A stretch of 23,704 nucleotides of DNA from a virus. Location: IMG/VR virus record IMGVR_UViG_3300030101_002117, positions 2,612 through 26,315 of that record, one strand, 5' to 3'. Shown here in pieces: positions 8,055 to 15,447 of the stretch; positions within the stretch are counted from its first letter, which is position 1; every line of letters begins with the position of its first letter. Below the pieces are notes generated by a model, which was not told where the DNA came from, searched no databases, and saw nothing but the letters and a program-made list of their open reading frames with translations. The position numbers and the translations under genes are program-made.

Positions 8055-10261
8055 TATCTACGTCCATCCGGTTGTGTATCTAATCTAAATGTTCCTAATT
8101 TCCAACTTTGACTTGATGATGTATTTTCTATTTTTAATGCTATGGCTCTTGCTCTTGCTCGTGTATCTACTTTCTGTGTAGATGTTGTAAGATCAAAAGG
8201 TCCAAGTGATGAGCTTGCTGCCGAGTCATTTGGAAAATTTCTTAAATTTAATGTAACTCTAGTTGCTCCTGTTTGTGAAATGAAATCAGGTATAAATCTT
8301 CTTATCTTCATTATAAACTCACCATCCCCTCTAAATGTTGCAACGCCTGTTTGTTGTCCGGTAGATGATCTTGATTGTGTAATATCAAAATCTCCTGATA
8401 ATATGTTAGCAGTCACCGCTGTGATAGTACCATTTCTATTTTGATCTGTTCCTGTTTCGTGTTCATAGTAACTTGTTCTACCCTCTGTGTTTCCTATAAC
8501 ATCAAAAGATGTATCTGTGTCTGCATCGTATTCTAATGCATGTGGTAAACCAAATACAGCAGAGTCACGCCACATTGTTCTAGCTAAACTACCAACTGTC
8601 CATACAGGTCTTTGTTGTGATGAATCAAAGTAATTATAAGAAACCATTCTATTTACAACACTAGATCCTGTTGTTGGATAAAACCATATAACTTCACCAA
8701 ACAAATTATTTAACCCTGCTGATACCATTTGATTACCAGACTGTAGATTTATACTATCGTAAACAAAGTCCTCTACCAAACAAGGTAATGATTCTAACTT
8801 ACCTGCATATCTAAAGAAACCATTCTCTGACATCCAATATGCAGATCCATCAACTTCTACACACGCATTCTGTCCTACTAATCCACAGTTGGTTCCAACT
8901 TGTGCAAACGCAAACGTAAATGGTTGACCAACAAAACGTTGTGTGAATAGTGCTGTATCCGTCCAAACATATATTGCATCTCTACCTCTTATCGCTCCTC
9001 TGATCTGTGATCCGTCTGCCAGTCTCTGTGTACCAGCTGTATTAGTTGCTGTGGGTGTATATGTATTTATATCTTCCTGATCCGAGAATCTAATAAACAT
9101 ATCATCTTGTGATGATGGCGTTCCTATGTTTGTCTCTGTTCCAAAGAATACTAAGTGTCTATCTGGTGTAGATACTATCATATGACGTGATGCTGTCGGT
9201 GCACCAGATATAATTGTTGCTCTTGTTGATGTAGCGTTTGATAAACTAGAGTCCCATTGAAAACATGCACCATCATGAATTAAACAAATAGCTTTATCTC
9301 CAAAGTTATCTAATGACCACATTCCTGGTTCAAGAACTAAGTCTCCTGATGCAGCCTCTCCCCAAGCAACAAAATCAGATGAATTAGTTACTGTTGCACC
9401 ATCAGAGTGTGCAGCTCTTGTACTACCTCTAACTGCTCTTGTAATTCCTGTTAAATCATTTCCTGAAATACCTGTATAAGATATTTCTTCTGTTCCCACT
9501 TGAATAAAGTTTGTACCAGAATCAGGAAAGTTAACTGTGCTTGTCAATGTAATAGATGTTCCTGATCCACCGGTGCCAGCTGTGTCATTTAATAAAGCAC
9601 CGTCCAATGTTGTTGTAACAGGACCAGAAGCTTCACCACCCCAAGAACCTAATCCATAACCAAATCCTTGAGCCTGTACAGCTGGACCAACAGTATAATA
9701 TTTTTGTATTCTAATACCTCCTGATGTCGTTGCACCGGACCCACTTTCGTTTGATGGCATTGTAATAGTTATTGTTGTATTGGTAGGTGTAGTGGTCACC
9801 ATAAATTTTTTGTCATCAAAATCTGATGCACCAAAGTTTGAATTTGTAATAGTTGTAAAACTATCCATTAAAAGTATATCGCCTGGTGCTAATCCATGTG
9901 CACTAGAGTAAGTTATAGTCACAGTTGGCGATCCATTAGTCGTGGTAAATGCGCTTGTTAAAGTGGTTGTAGATTCAATAGGATGTATGTCGTAAAATAC
10001 ACCACCAGAAAAAGCATATAATATTCTATTTGTACCTATGATTGCATATTTTCTAGATAAACTGTTAATAAAGTGATGTAGACCTCGACCTGCCCCAGTC
10101 AATTCATTTTCGTTTAATGTCCCTAATTGATTCCAGCCGCCTATTTTTTCAGGTGTGCCATATCTAAATCTAACATTATCACAATCTACCCATTGTCCCT
10201 CTGCTCCTGTGGGTGTGATTTGTTTGTTGATACCTGGTTGAAAGCCTATTTTTTGTAACAT
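8054..10261 (-). CDS. Large beta-rich tail or head-completion protein, 735 aa
   Basis: 735 residues starting MLQKIGFQPGINKQITPTGA, followed by the signature WVDCDNVRFRYGTPEKIGGW (24-43). I associate this signature with a family of phage structural proteins that line up with tail hub or DNA-stabilisation proteins; the P22 gp10-type assignment is a guess. Two small inserted domains are visible. Residues 105-170 (TTTNGSPTVTITYSSAHGL) match in pattern a domain in the 164-residue protein at 22111-22605. Residues 237-297 (FIQVGTEEISYTGISGNDL and following) look like another add-on beta module. The rest is repeated beta strands with many aromatic residues, ending in LGTFRLDTQPDGRR. It is the first gene of the left minus-strand block; a perfect TATAAT lies nine bases before its ATG. 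Confidence 0.85.
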   Translation of the reverse strand: MLQKIGFQPGINKQITPTGAEGQWVDCDNVRFRYGTPEKIGGWNQLGTLNENELTGAGRGLHHFINSLSRKYAIIGTNRILYAFSGGVFYDIHPIESTTTLTSAFTTTNGSPTVTITYSSAHGLAPGDILLMDSFTTITNSNFGASDFDDKKFMVTTTPTNTTITITMPSNESGSGATTSGGIRIQKYYTVGPAVQAQGFGYGLGSWGGEASGPVTTTLDGALLNDTAGTGGSGTSITLTSTVNFPDSGTNFIQVGTEEISYTGISGNDLTGITRAVRGSTRAAHSDGATVTNSSDFVAWGEAASGDLVLEPGMWSLDNFGDKAICLIHDGACFQWDSSLSNATSTRATIISGAPTASRHMIVSTPDRHLVFFGTETNIGTPSSQDDMFIRFSDQEDINTYTPTATNTAGTQRLADGSQIRGAIRGRDAIYVWTDTALFTQRFVGQPFTFAFAQVGTNCGLVGQNACVEVDGSAYWMSENGFFRYAGKLESLPCLVEDFVYDSINLQSGNQMVSAGLNNLFGEVIWFYPTTGSSVVNRMVSYNYFDSSQQRPVWTVGSLARTMWRDSAVFGLPHALEYDADTDTSFDVIGNTEGRTSYYEHETGTDQNRNGTITAVTANILSGDFDITQSRSSTGQQTGVATFRGDGEFIMKIRRFIPDFISQTGATRVTLNLRNFPNDSAASSSLGPFDLTTSTQKVDTRARARAIALKIENTSSSQSWKLGTFRLDTQPDGRR

Positions 10262-10270
10262 AAGAATCCC

Positions 10271-10298
10271 ATTATAGCCAATTATTTTATTGTTGAAA
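10271..10298 (-). promoter_or_regulatory. Possible promoter for the left minus-strand block
   Basis: On the minus strand a perfect TATAAT (10271-10276) stands nine bases before the ATG at 10261. The -35 region is poor (TTTCAA-like, 16-base spacer, about 10293-10298). If used, the transcript would start within a few bases of the ATG and be nearly leaderless. In favour: the convergent plus-strand arm makes read-through from the right block unlikely to be enough, so a promoter is needed here. Against: TATAAT arises easily by chance in AT-rich DNA. Confidence 0.35.
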
Positions 10299-10322
10299 GG
10301 TTCTTTTTACGTGGTATATATA
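10293..10322 (+). promoter_or_regulatory. Possible sigma70-like promoter for the plus-strand cassette
   Basis: TTGAAA (10293-10298) followed after 16-18 bases by TATATA (10315-10320 or 10317-10322) gives a reasonable -35/-10 pair facing the plus-strand genes. Transcription would begin near 10327-10329. That would place the ATG at 10325 upstream of the transcript start and favour the ATG at 10343. It is back to back with the proposed minus-strand promoter in the same gap. Confidence 0.4.
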
Positions 10323-10342
10323 CTATGTACAGAAAGATTACA

Positions 10343-11056
10343 ATGAAAACAACAATATATTGGTCACCTGGAGATGTAGACTTACATCATGATTGGAGTA
10401 TTTTATACAAAGACCCTTCTATATTGGGCAGTGATTTAAGAAAAAGAATGTCCAAAAATATAGAGAAAACATCTAATCTTTTTTACTGTCCTGCTGTCAA
10501 AGATCTAACTTCTAGAATAGCTGTATTAAAAGCTCCTATGAGTTGTCATTATAAAATGAGGGAGAACGAATTTATACCTGTATCTAAAAATTTTTTAAAC
10601 ATTACTTTTCCACATAAACCAAATTTTGAAAACAATATGATGTTTCAATTATCTACTTCTTACATATTCTTTTGTGAGGAAGATGTGAAAATGACTTTAA
10701 CTTCTCCGTACTTTTCTGATAGCCCACATCTAAAATATGGCTCAATAATACCTGGCTCTTTTAACATATCCACCTGGTTTAGAAACATCAATATGGAGTT
10801 TAATCTATGGGGAGATATAGAAGAGTTTAAATTTAAAAAAAATGAGGACATGGCTTATGTTCATTTTGATAGTGAACATGAGATAGAATTAAAAAGATTT
10901 GATTTTAATGAAAGATTATTAAGAATAATAAGAACTTGTTCTTCTGCAGGCACTTGGGAAAAATTTGTACCTTTAATGGAAAGATATAAAAGATTTAAAG
11001 AGGCTAGATTTAAAAAAATTATATTAAAAGAAATAAAACAAAACCTTCTAGATTGA
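10343..11056 (+). CDS. Unknown protein leading the carbamoyltransferase/oxygenase cassette, 237 aa
   Basis: 237 residues from ATG 10343 (MKTTIYWSPGDVDLHHDWS); an in-frame ATG at 10325 would add six residues. I prefer 10343 because the best promoter-like elements end just before it and because MKTTIYWSPG reads like a natural N-terminus. It is rich in Lys, Phe, Asn and aromatic residues, with LFYCPAVKDLTSRIAVL in the first third and a highly charged C-terminal helix ending KKIILKEIKQNLLD. There is no signal peptide, membrane segment or recognisable catalytic motif. It is the first gene of the plus-strand operon and its stop overlaps the carbamoyltransferase start (TGATG), so it probably works with that enzyme or the two oxygenases that follow. 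The function is unknown; I will not assign a family. Confidence 0.8.
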   Translation: MKTTIYWSPGDVDLHHDWSILYKDPSILGSDLRKRMSKNIEKTSNLFYCPAVKDLTSRIAVLKAPMSCHYKMRENEFIPVSKNFLNITFPHKPNFENNMMFQLSTSYIFFCEEDVKMTLTSPYFSDSPHLKYGSIIPGSFNISTWFRNINMEFNLWGDIEEFKFKKNEDMAYVHFDSEHEIELKRFDFNERLLRIIRTCSSAGTWEKFVPLMERYKRFKEARFKKIILKEIKQNLLD

Positions 11057-12531
11057 TGAATTTTATATCTATTAGACTATGCGAGCATGACTCAAACATA
11101 TCTTTTTTTGATGGTGAAGAGATTCACTATTTAAAATCAGAAAGGATTTTTGATACTAAACATCATGCCTATAATAATCTTATAGAATGGAGACAAACAG
11201 TATTTGATCATTGGAATATAGATATAAACGATGTTAAAGAAATGTCCGTGGTCCTTGACCCGTGGATATATAACTTTCCTCTAGATAAAAAAATATTTTT
11301 TCCAAGCACTAAGTTTTATTGTCATGAACTAGGTAATGTAACAAGAGTAAATCATCATTGGGCTCACGCTTTAAGTAATAACTTGGTACATGGAGATATG
11401 AAAAATCATATGATTATAGATGGGTTTGGAGATAAAGATGTGGCTACCACTGTATTTAAAAACAACAAGTTAGTTCAGACAACATCTTTTAGTAAACATG
11501 GTTCAATTGGAACTTACTACGGTGACGTAGCCTTAGATCTAGGAATAAAAGTTAGCCATGAATGTGACCTTGCAGGTAAATTAATGGGATTACAATCATA
11601 TGGTAGTTTGGATAAAGGTTTTTACAATACAATAAAAAACTTTGACATCACCAAAGTAAAACAAATATATGATTTTAATTTATATATTGATTACAAAAAA
11701 GATCCTTTGATTGCTTTTCATAACAAACTTAATTGGGCACATACTATACACAAAAGACTAGGAGAAGTGATACTAGAATACTTTAAAAAACATTTCAAAA
11801 AGAAAGATACAATAGGATACGCTGGCGGTGTGGCTCACAATATAATATGGAATACACTACTGAAAGAAGAATATCCTAACTTAAATATACCACCTCATTG
11901 TGATGATGAAGGTTTAAGTTTAGGTGGCGTTAAGTTTTTATTAGATAAGTACAAAATAAAAAAATATAAATTAAATAATTTTCCGTTCTGTCAAACTGAT
12001 GAATCTACAGAAGAACCTTCTATAGATACTGTAAAAAAGATTGCGAAGTATTTAGCTAAAGGAGAGATTGTTGCATGGTATCAAGGTCATGGAGAAATTG
12101 GTGCAAGAGCCTTGGGTCATCGTTCTATACTTATGAACCCTTACGTAAAAGATGCTAAAGAAAAATTAAACAAGATTAAAAACAGAGAAGTGTACAGACC
12201 TTTTGGTGCTTCTGTATTAGAAGAAGATTACAGTAAATATACAAAAGCAAGATATCTAAACCCTTATATGCTTTATGTTAATTATTTAATAAAAGATTTA
12301 GATAGTGTTCAGCACGTAGATAAAACCTGCAGACTTCAATCTGTGTCAAAAGACAATAAATATTTCTACGCTTTATTACAAGAATACAAAAAGATAACTG
12401 GAGAATCTCTTATTATTAATACAAGTTTAAATATATCGGGTAAACCCATAATGAATAATATTAAATCTTTATTAGAATTTAAAAACAAGAATAATATAAA
12501 AGCTGTTTATGGAAATACAATTATCAGATAA
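11056..12531 (+). CDS. NodU/CmcH/TobZ-family O-carbamoyltransferase
   Basis: 491 residues, near the lower end of the family's range. Enzymes of this family make carbamoyl-adenylate from carbamoyl phosphate and ATP in a Kae1-like N-terminal domain and pass the carbamoyl group to a hydroxyl of a sugar or small molecule. Visible landmarks: NHHWAHALSN (99-108; H100 and H104 match the family's metal-binding His pair), IDGFGD (121-126), GYAGGVAHNIIWN (254-266), DDEGLSLGG (283-291), and the C-terminal signature GEIGARALGHRS (346-357) with NREVYRPFGASVLEED (376-391) and INTSLNISGKP (454-464). All expected blocks are present, so the enzyme looks intact. A TTG three bases earlier is open in frame, but ATG 11056 overlapping the upstream TGA (TGATG) is more credible. 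Acceptor unknown. Lys/Asn/Ile-rich and very AT-rich. Confidence 0.9.
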   Translation: MNFISIRLCEHDSNISFFDGEEIHYLKSERIFDTKHHAYNNLIEWRQTVFDHWNIDINDVKEMSVVLDPWIYNFPLDKKIFFPSTKFYCHELGNVTRVNHHWAHALSNNLVHGDMKNHMIIDGFGDKDVATTVFKNNKLVQTTSFSKHGSIGTYYGDVALDLGIKVSHECDLAGKLMGLQSYGSLDKGFYNTIKNFDITKVKQIYDFNLYIDYKKDPLIAFHNKLNWAHTIHKRLGEVILEYFKKHFKKKDTIGYAGGVAHNIIWNTLLKEEYPNLNIPPHCDDEGLSLGGVKFLLDKYKIKKYKLNNFPFCQTDESTEEPSIDTVKKIAKYLAKGEIVAWYQGHGEIGARALGHRSILMNPYVKDAKEKLNKIKNREVYRPFGASVLEEDYSKYTKARYLNPYMLYVNYLIKDLDSVQHVDKTCRLQSVSKDNKYFYALLQEYKKITGESLIINTSLNISGKPIMNNIKSLLEFKNKNNIKAVYGNTIIR

Positions 12532-13012
12532 ATTTTATCTATATAAAAGATTAATATCTGTGCCTAAAAATATTTTTATAGAAGATATAGATAACGAGAT
12601 AAATTCAGGAAACCTTTGTGAGGGAGTCCCTAAATATCAGACATACAACAATCTATATGACAAGATGAAAGAAAAAACTCATTGGAAAGTTTTATACAAA
12701 GAAGTATTAAATAAAGTTATGAATATAGATCAAAATCTAAAACTACATAGTTCTTGGGCTAATGTATCAAAAAAAGATTCTTCTTTTAACAATCACACTC
12801 ACAACACTAATCTTACAGCTATATATTATTTAAAAAATAAATATTTAGAATTTGGTACTTCTATAAAAGATTCTGTAATAATTCCTGGAGAAGAAAACTC
12901 TTTATTAATATTTAATGCCAAAGTTATGCACTCAATTGTAAACATTCATCCAGACCTGTATGATAAGACGGGTCCAAGATATTCCATAGTATTTGATTTT
13001 GTATGTCAGTAA
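12509..13012 (+). CDS. Putative 2OG-Fe(II) oxygenase, HxH type, 167 aa
   Basis: 167 residues, the length of a minimal double-stranded beta-helix oxygenase. The metal site reads NNHTHNTNLTAIYYLKN: H96 and H98 in an HxH rather than HxD arrangement, then distal H141 (FNAKVMHSIVN) and R157 (GPRYSIVFDF), which would anchor 2-oxoglutarate. HxH plus the following strand (TAIYYL) resembles the Pfam 2OG-FeII_Oxy_5 group (PF13759), common in marine phages; this is from memory of the family, not a search. Such enzymes hydroxylate unactivated carbons using Fe(II), 2OG and oxygen. The gene overlaps the carbamoyltransferase by 23 bases and the next oxygenase by 10, so the three genes form one transcript. 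The ribosome site is weak; coupling is likely. Substrate unknown. Confidence 0.75.
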   Translation: MEIQLSDKFYLYKRLISVPKNIFIEDIDNEINSGNLCEGVPKYQTYNNLYDKMKEKTHWKVLYKEVLNKVMNIDQNLKLHSSWANVSKKDSSFNNHTHNTNLTAIYYLKNKYLEFGTSIKDSVIIPGEENSLLIFNAKVMHSIVNIHPDLYDKTGPRYSIVFDFVCQ

Positions 13013-13578
13013 TATTAAAAAAATTTAAATTAAACTCTTACGCTTTTGTCTTTCAAATGAAAGAACATAAAAAAATTAAAGATAAATTATTAGATCTTAT
13101 TAATATCACTGACCAACATACAATTAAACCAGATGAAACTTGTAATGATTTTATATCAAAGACTGATTGGAAATTTTCTAAAATACCAGAAAGATTATAT
13201 GCAATGGAGTTTTCTAAGATACTTGAACCCTATATTACTAAAATGCTTTTAGAACTGTCTATGGATGAAGCTACAATACATAACATGTGGTTTCAAAGTT
13301 ATCACAAAAAAGACACTCACAACTGGCATATACATGAAGGGACACATTGGACAAATATTTATTTTTTACAACTACCTGATAAAAATTTTAGAACTGAACT
13401 ATACGATAGTTTTGATAAAAAAATTATTAATAATATAGAAATAAAAGAAGGCACACTGTTAAGCTTTCCAGCAAATATTTTACACAGGTCACCTAAAAAT
13501 ACCTCTAATAAAGTAAAGACAATAATATCTTTTAATACTACTTTTTCTAATACCAAACAAAATTTAATACAATCCTAA
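13003..13578 (+). CDS. Putative 2OG-Fe(II) oxygenase, HxH type, 191 aa
   Basis: 191 residues. The candidate iron site is HNWHIHEGTHWTNIYFLQLP with H109 and H111 (E112 adjacent). Distal H161 lies in SFPANILHRSPKN, a typical closing strand of the family, and K170/K172 could take the place of the usual 2OG-binding Arg. Like its upstream neighbour it looks like the PF13759-type group, but the two share little sequence outside the motif, so they are not a recent duplication. It is the last gene of the plus-strand cassette, and its 3' end overlaps the 3' end of the minus-strand oxygenase gene by 32 bases. Function inferred from motif only; substrate unknown. Confidence 0.7.
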   Translation: MSVILKKFKLNSYAFVFQMKEHKKIKDKLLDLINITDQHTIKPDETCNDFISKTDWKFSKIPERLYAMEFSKILEPYITKMLLELSMDEATIHNMWFQSYHKKDTHNWHIHEGTHWTNIYFLQLPDKNFRTELYDSFDKKIINNIEIKEGTLLSFPANILHRSPKNTSNKVKTIISFNTTFSNTKQNLIQS

Positions 13579-14032
13579 AATTTACGTCGGTATGTGTCTG
13601 TGTTCCGTGTTCCATGTTTGCAGGAAACATTACGAATCTATTGGCTACACTTTCAACAAACTTACCATCTTTAAAATAAGTTCCGCCATTATTTGTATTT
13701 ACATAAAAAATACCTGTCTTACAATTATCCAAACCTTTTTCAAAATCAGTATGTAGACTAGTTTTAAAAGACTCATGGTTTTTGTAATCAAAATTACCTT
13801 TTATTCTTCTTAAAGCCATCACATCACATTTCTCCAACACCGGTGTAATAAAATTAAACCAGTTACTATGAATCATACTTTCTTCAAAAAAAGAATGTGT
13901 GAGAGATGGAAGTTTATCGTCAGGGTTTACTTTACCTTCTTGATAATACCAAGGAAACCTTAATGAAGTTATTTCTTTATATAAAATATTAAAGTGTTCT
14001 TGTGATAAAAAATTATCTAGAACTTTAATCAT
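13547..14032 (-). CDS. Putative 2OG-Fe(II) oxygenase, HxD type, 161 aa
   Basis: 161 residues, starting MIKVLDNFLSQEHFNILYKE. The full facial triad is visible: H94 and D96 (TSLHTDFEKG), H142 (FPANMEHGTQTHTD) and R153 (NFRIVLNFVWY) as the 2OG anchor. The strand GTYFKDGKFVESVANRFVMF between them matches the prolyl-4-hydroxylase-like fold. All residues needed for catalysis appear present. It is the final gene of the minus-strand arm and overlaps the small coiled-coil gene by eight bases. Its tail overlaps the plus-strand oxygenase, so the two transcripts have complementary 3' ends. Substrate unknown; a role with the halogenase-like enzyme two genes upstream is inferred from position. Confidence 0.8.
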   Translation of the reverse strand: MIKVLDNFLSQEHFNILYKEITSLRFPWYYQEGKVNPDDKLPSLTHSFFEESMIHSNWFNFITPVLEKCDVMALRRIKGNFDYKNHESFKTSLHTDFEKGLDNCKTGIFYVNTNNGGTYFKDGKFVESVANRFVMFPANMEHGTQTHTDVNFRIVLNFVWY

Positions 14033-14288
14033 TCTTATTTAATAGTATATCTATGTAATTTCTATATTGAATTATTCTCTTAGAGTATTGTTCTATTATC
14101 TCAACAAGACTGTTTGATTGTAATTTAAAAGTTTCAACCATTTGTTTCAAATCGTGATTAAGAGCTTTTTCAGATTTGTTAATTAACTCTGCTTTAGTTA
14201 AGGAGGTTCTCAAATCCTCATTTTCTCTTAATACTTTTTCATATTTAAATTTAAGTCTACCTAATTGTTCTCTATCTGAAATATTCAT
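14025..14288 (-). CDS. Small coiled-coil protein, 87 aa
   Basis: 87 residues, strongly charged and almost entirely predicted helix by eye (EQLGRLKFKYEKVLRENEDL, then KALNHDLKQMVETFKLQSN). There is no Cys, Trp, Pro or Gly beyond one glycine near the start. Heptad spacing of Leu/Ile/Val suggests a parallel coiled coil. An AAAGG-type ribosome site lies before ATG 14288, and the gene overlaps the halogenase-like gene by 17 bases. No catalytic motif. It could be an oligomerisation partner or adaptor for the neighbouring enzymes, or an unrelated small phage protein. Family not recognised. Confidence 0.7.
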   Translation of the reverse strand: MNISDREQLGRLKFKYEKVLRENEDLRTSLTKAELINKSEKALNHDLKQMVETFKLQSNSLVEIIEQYSKRIIQYRNYIDILLNKND

Positions 14289-15447
14289 AATTTAAGCCTT
14301 TCTGTATTATTCGATAACTTCTTGGAATAAAAGGAAATGATTCTGTTTTATTTCCAAGATACATGTCAACTGTCGTAGGATCATTTATATATTCAACAGT
14401 CTTATCCCAAAACTCATTGTGTTTCAAGTGAGCACTTGTTTTTTCGATGGTGTCTTTCCAAAACGGAGTATTAAATAATGAACCTCCATGATAAACAAAA
14501 CATATGAAATTTTCGTATTGTTTAGCCATAGCATCAAACTCGTTGTTGACATCATCTTCTTTCATTCTTCCTAATATATAATCAAAAAACATTCTATTTA
14601 TATTATCATAAAAGACAGTCGATAGAGCTTCCATAGGTTCATAAAAAATAGCTTTGTTACCATTTTTAATTACTCTATTATTCAAAACATTATTTGCTCT
14701 GTATGGTTTAAATTTAAATTCTTTTAAGTTTAATTTTTTAGTATTGAATATTTTTGATATGTCTTCTTCAGCATCTTTTGTTTTTGTAATATTGTTATTA
14801 AACAAATATCCCCAACCTTGTCTTGTCTTCAAAGGTATTCCAAACATCCAACCATTTTTAGTTGCTTGATGATATGTAAAATTCCAATTACCAGGTTCTT
14901 TTATAGAGTGCACCAAAGCATGATTTAAAGGTAAGAAATCAGAAGTAGTATAATCAGAATAATCTTTTGGGTATCCTGAACAATCTATGACATAGTCATA
15001 TTTCAATTTCTTTTTATTTACAGTTAAAATAACTTCTCTATTGTTTTGTTTAATAGATGAAACATTTCCTTTTATTTCATTAAAATAATCTTTTTTATAG
15101 ATCTTTAATCTTTTAAATATAACATCTTTTAATTTAAAATTATTAAAATGAAATGCATACGCAGGAGGAACTATTGGACTTATGAAATCTTTTTTTCTCC
15201 AGTTTTTATATTTGACTCCGTATTTGATTGTAATATCTAATTCATCTGAATCCTCAAATCCATTAAAATTAGCAGCTCTAAATAAAACATCAGGCACTTG
15301 AATATTAGTGCTTTCTCCTATACCTAAAATATCTTTTTCAGGATTGTGTATGCAATCTACTTGTAAGTTAAGACCTGCTGAATAATGTAATAAATGACAA
15401 ACAGACATTACTCCAACGGTTCCTGTTCCTATAACTGCTATCTTCAT
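14272..15447 (-). CDS. Flavin-dependent tryptophan-halogenase-like protein
   Basis: 391 residues, shorter than bacterial tryptophan halogenases (PrnA is about 540). The FAD-binding Rossmann motif GTGTVG (8-13) opens the protein, followed by the family signature GIGESTN (42-48). K75 in DITIKYGVKYKNW aligns by context with the catalytic lysine (PrnA K79). GWMFGIPL (199-206) corresponds to the halogenase GWxWxIP motif with Phe for the second Trp. EPMEALS (270-276) corresponds to the EPLEAT segment that carries the catalytic glutamate. VIDCSGY (153-159) is the second FAD-contact motif. These enzymes use FADH2, oxygen and halide to halogenate an aromatic or similar substrate. Marine phage homologues are known, including one shown to iodinate substrates (VirX1, cyanophage Syn10). 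The gene overlaps its upstream oxygenase by four bases (ATGA). A flavin monooxygenase that does not halogenate remains possible. Confidence 0.85.
   Translation of the reverse strand: MKIAVIGTGTVGVMSVCHLLHYSAGLNLQVDCIHNPEKDILGIGESTNIQVPDVLFRAANFNGFEDSDELDITIKYGVKYKNWRKKDFISPIVPPAYAFHFNNFKLKDVIFKRLKIYKKDYFNEIKGNVSSIKQNNREVILTVNKKKLKYDYVIDCSGYPKDYSDYTTSDFLPLNHALVHSIKEPGNWNFTYHQATKNGWMFGIPLKTRQGWGYLFNNNITKTKDAEEDISKIFNTKKLNLKEFKFKPYRANNVLNNRVIKNGNKAIFYEPMEALSTVFYDNINRMFFDYILGRMKEDDVNNEFDAMAKQYENFICFVYHGGSLFNTPFWKDTIEKTSAHLKHNEFWDKTVEYINDPTTVDMYLGNKTESFPFIPRSYRIIQKGLNYEYFR

Noticed and set aside
11053-11055. TTG start for the carbamoyltransferase
   Set aside because: The next codon is an ATG that overlaps the upstream TGA, a more usual start.
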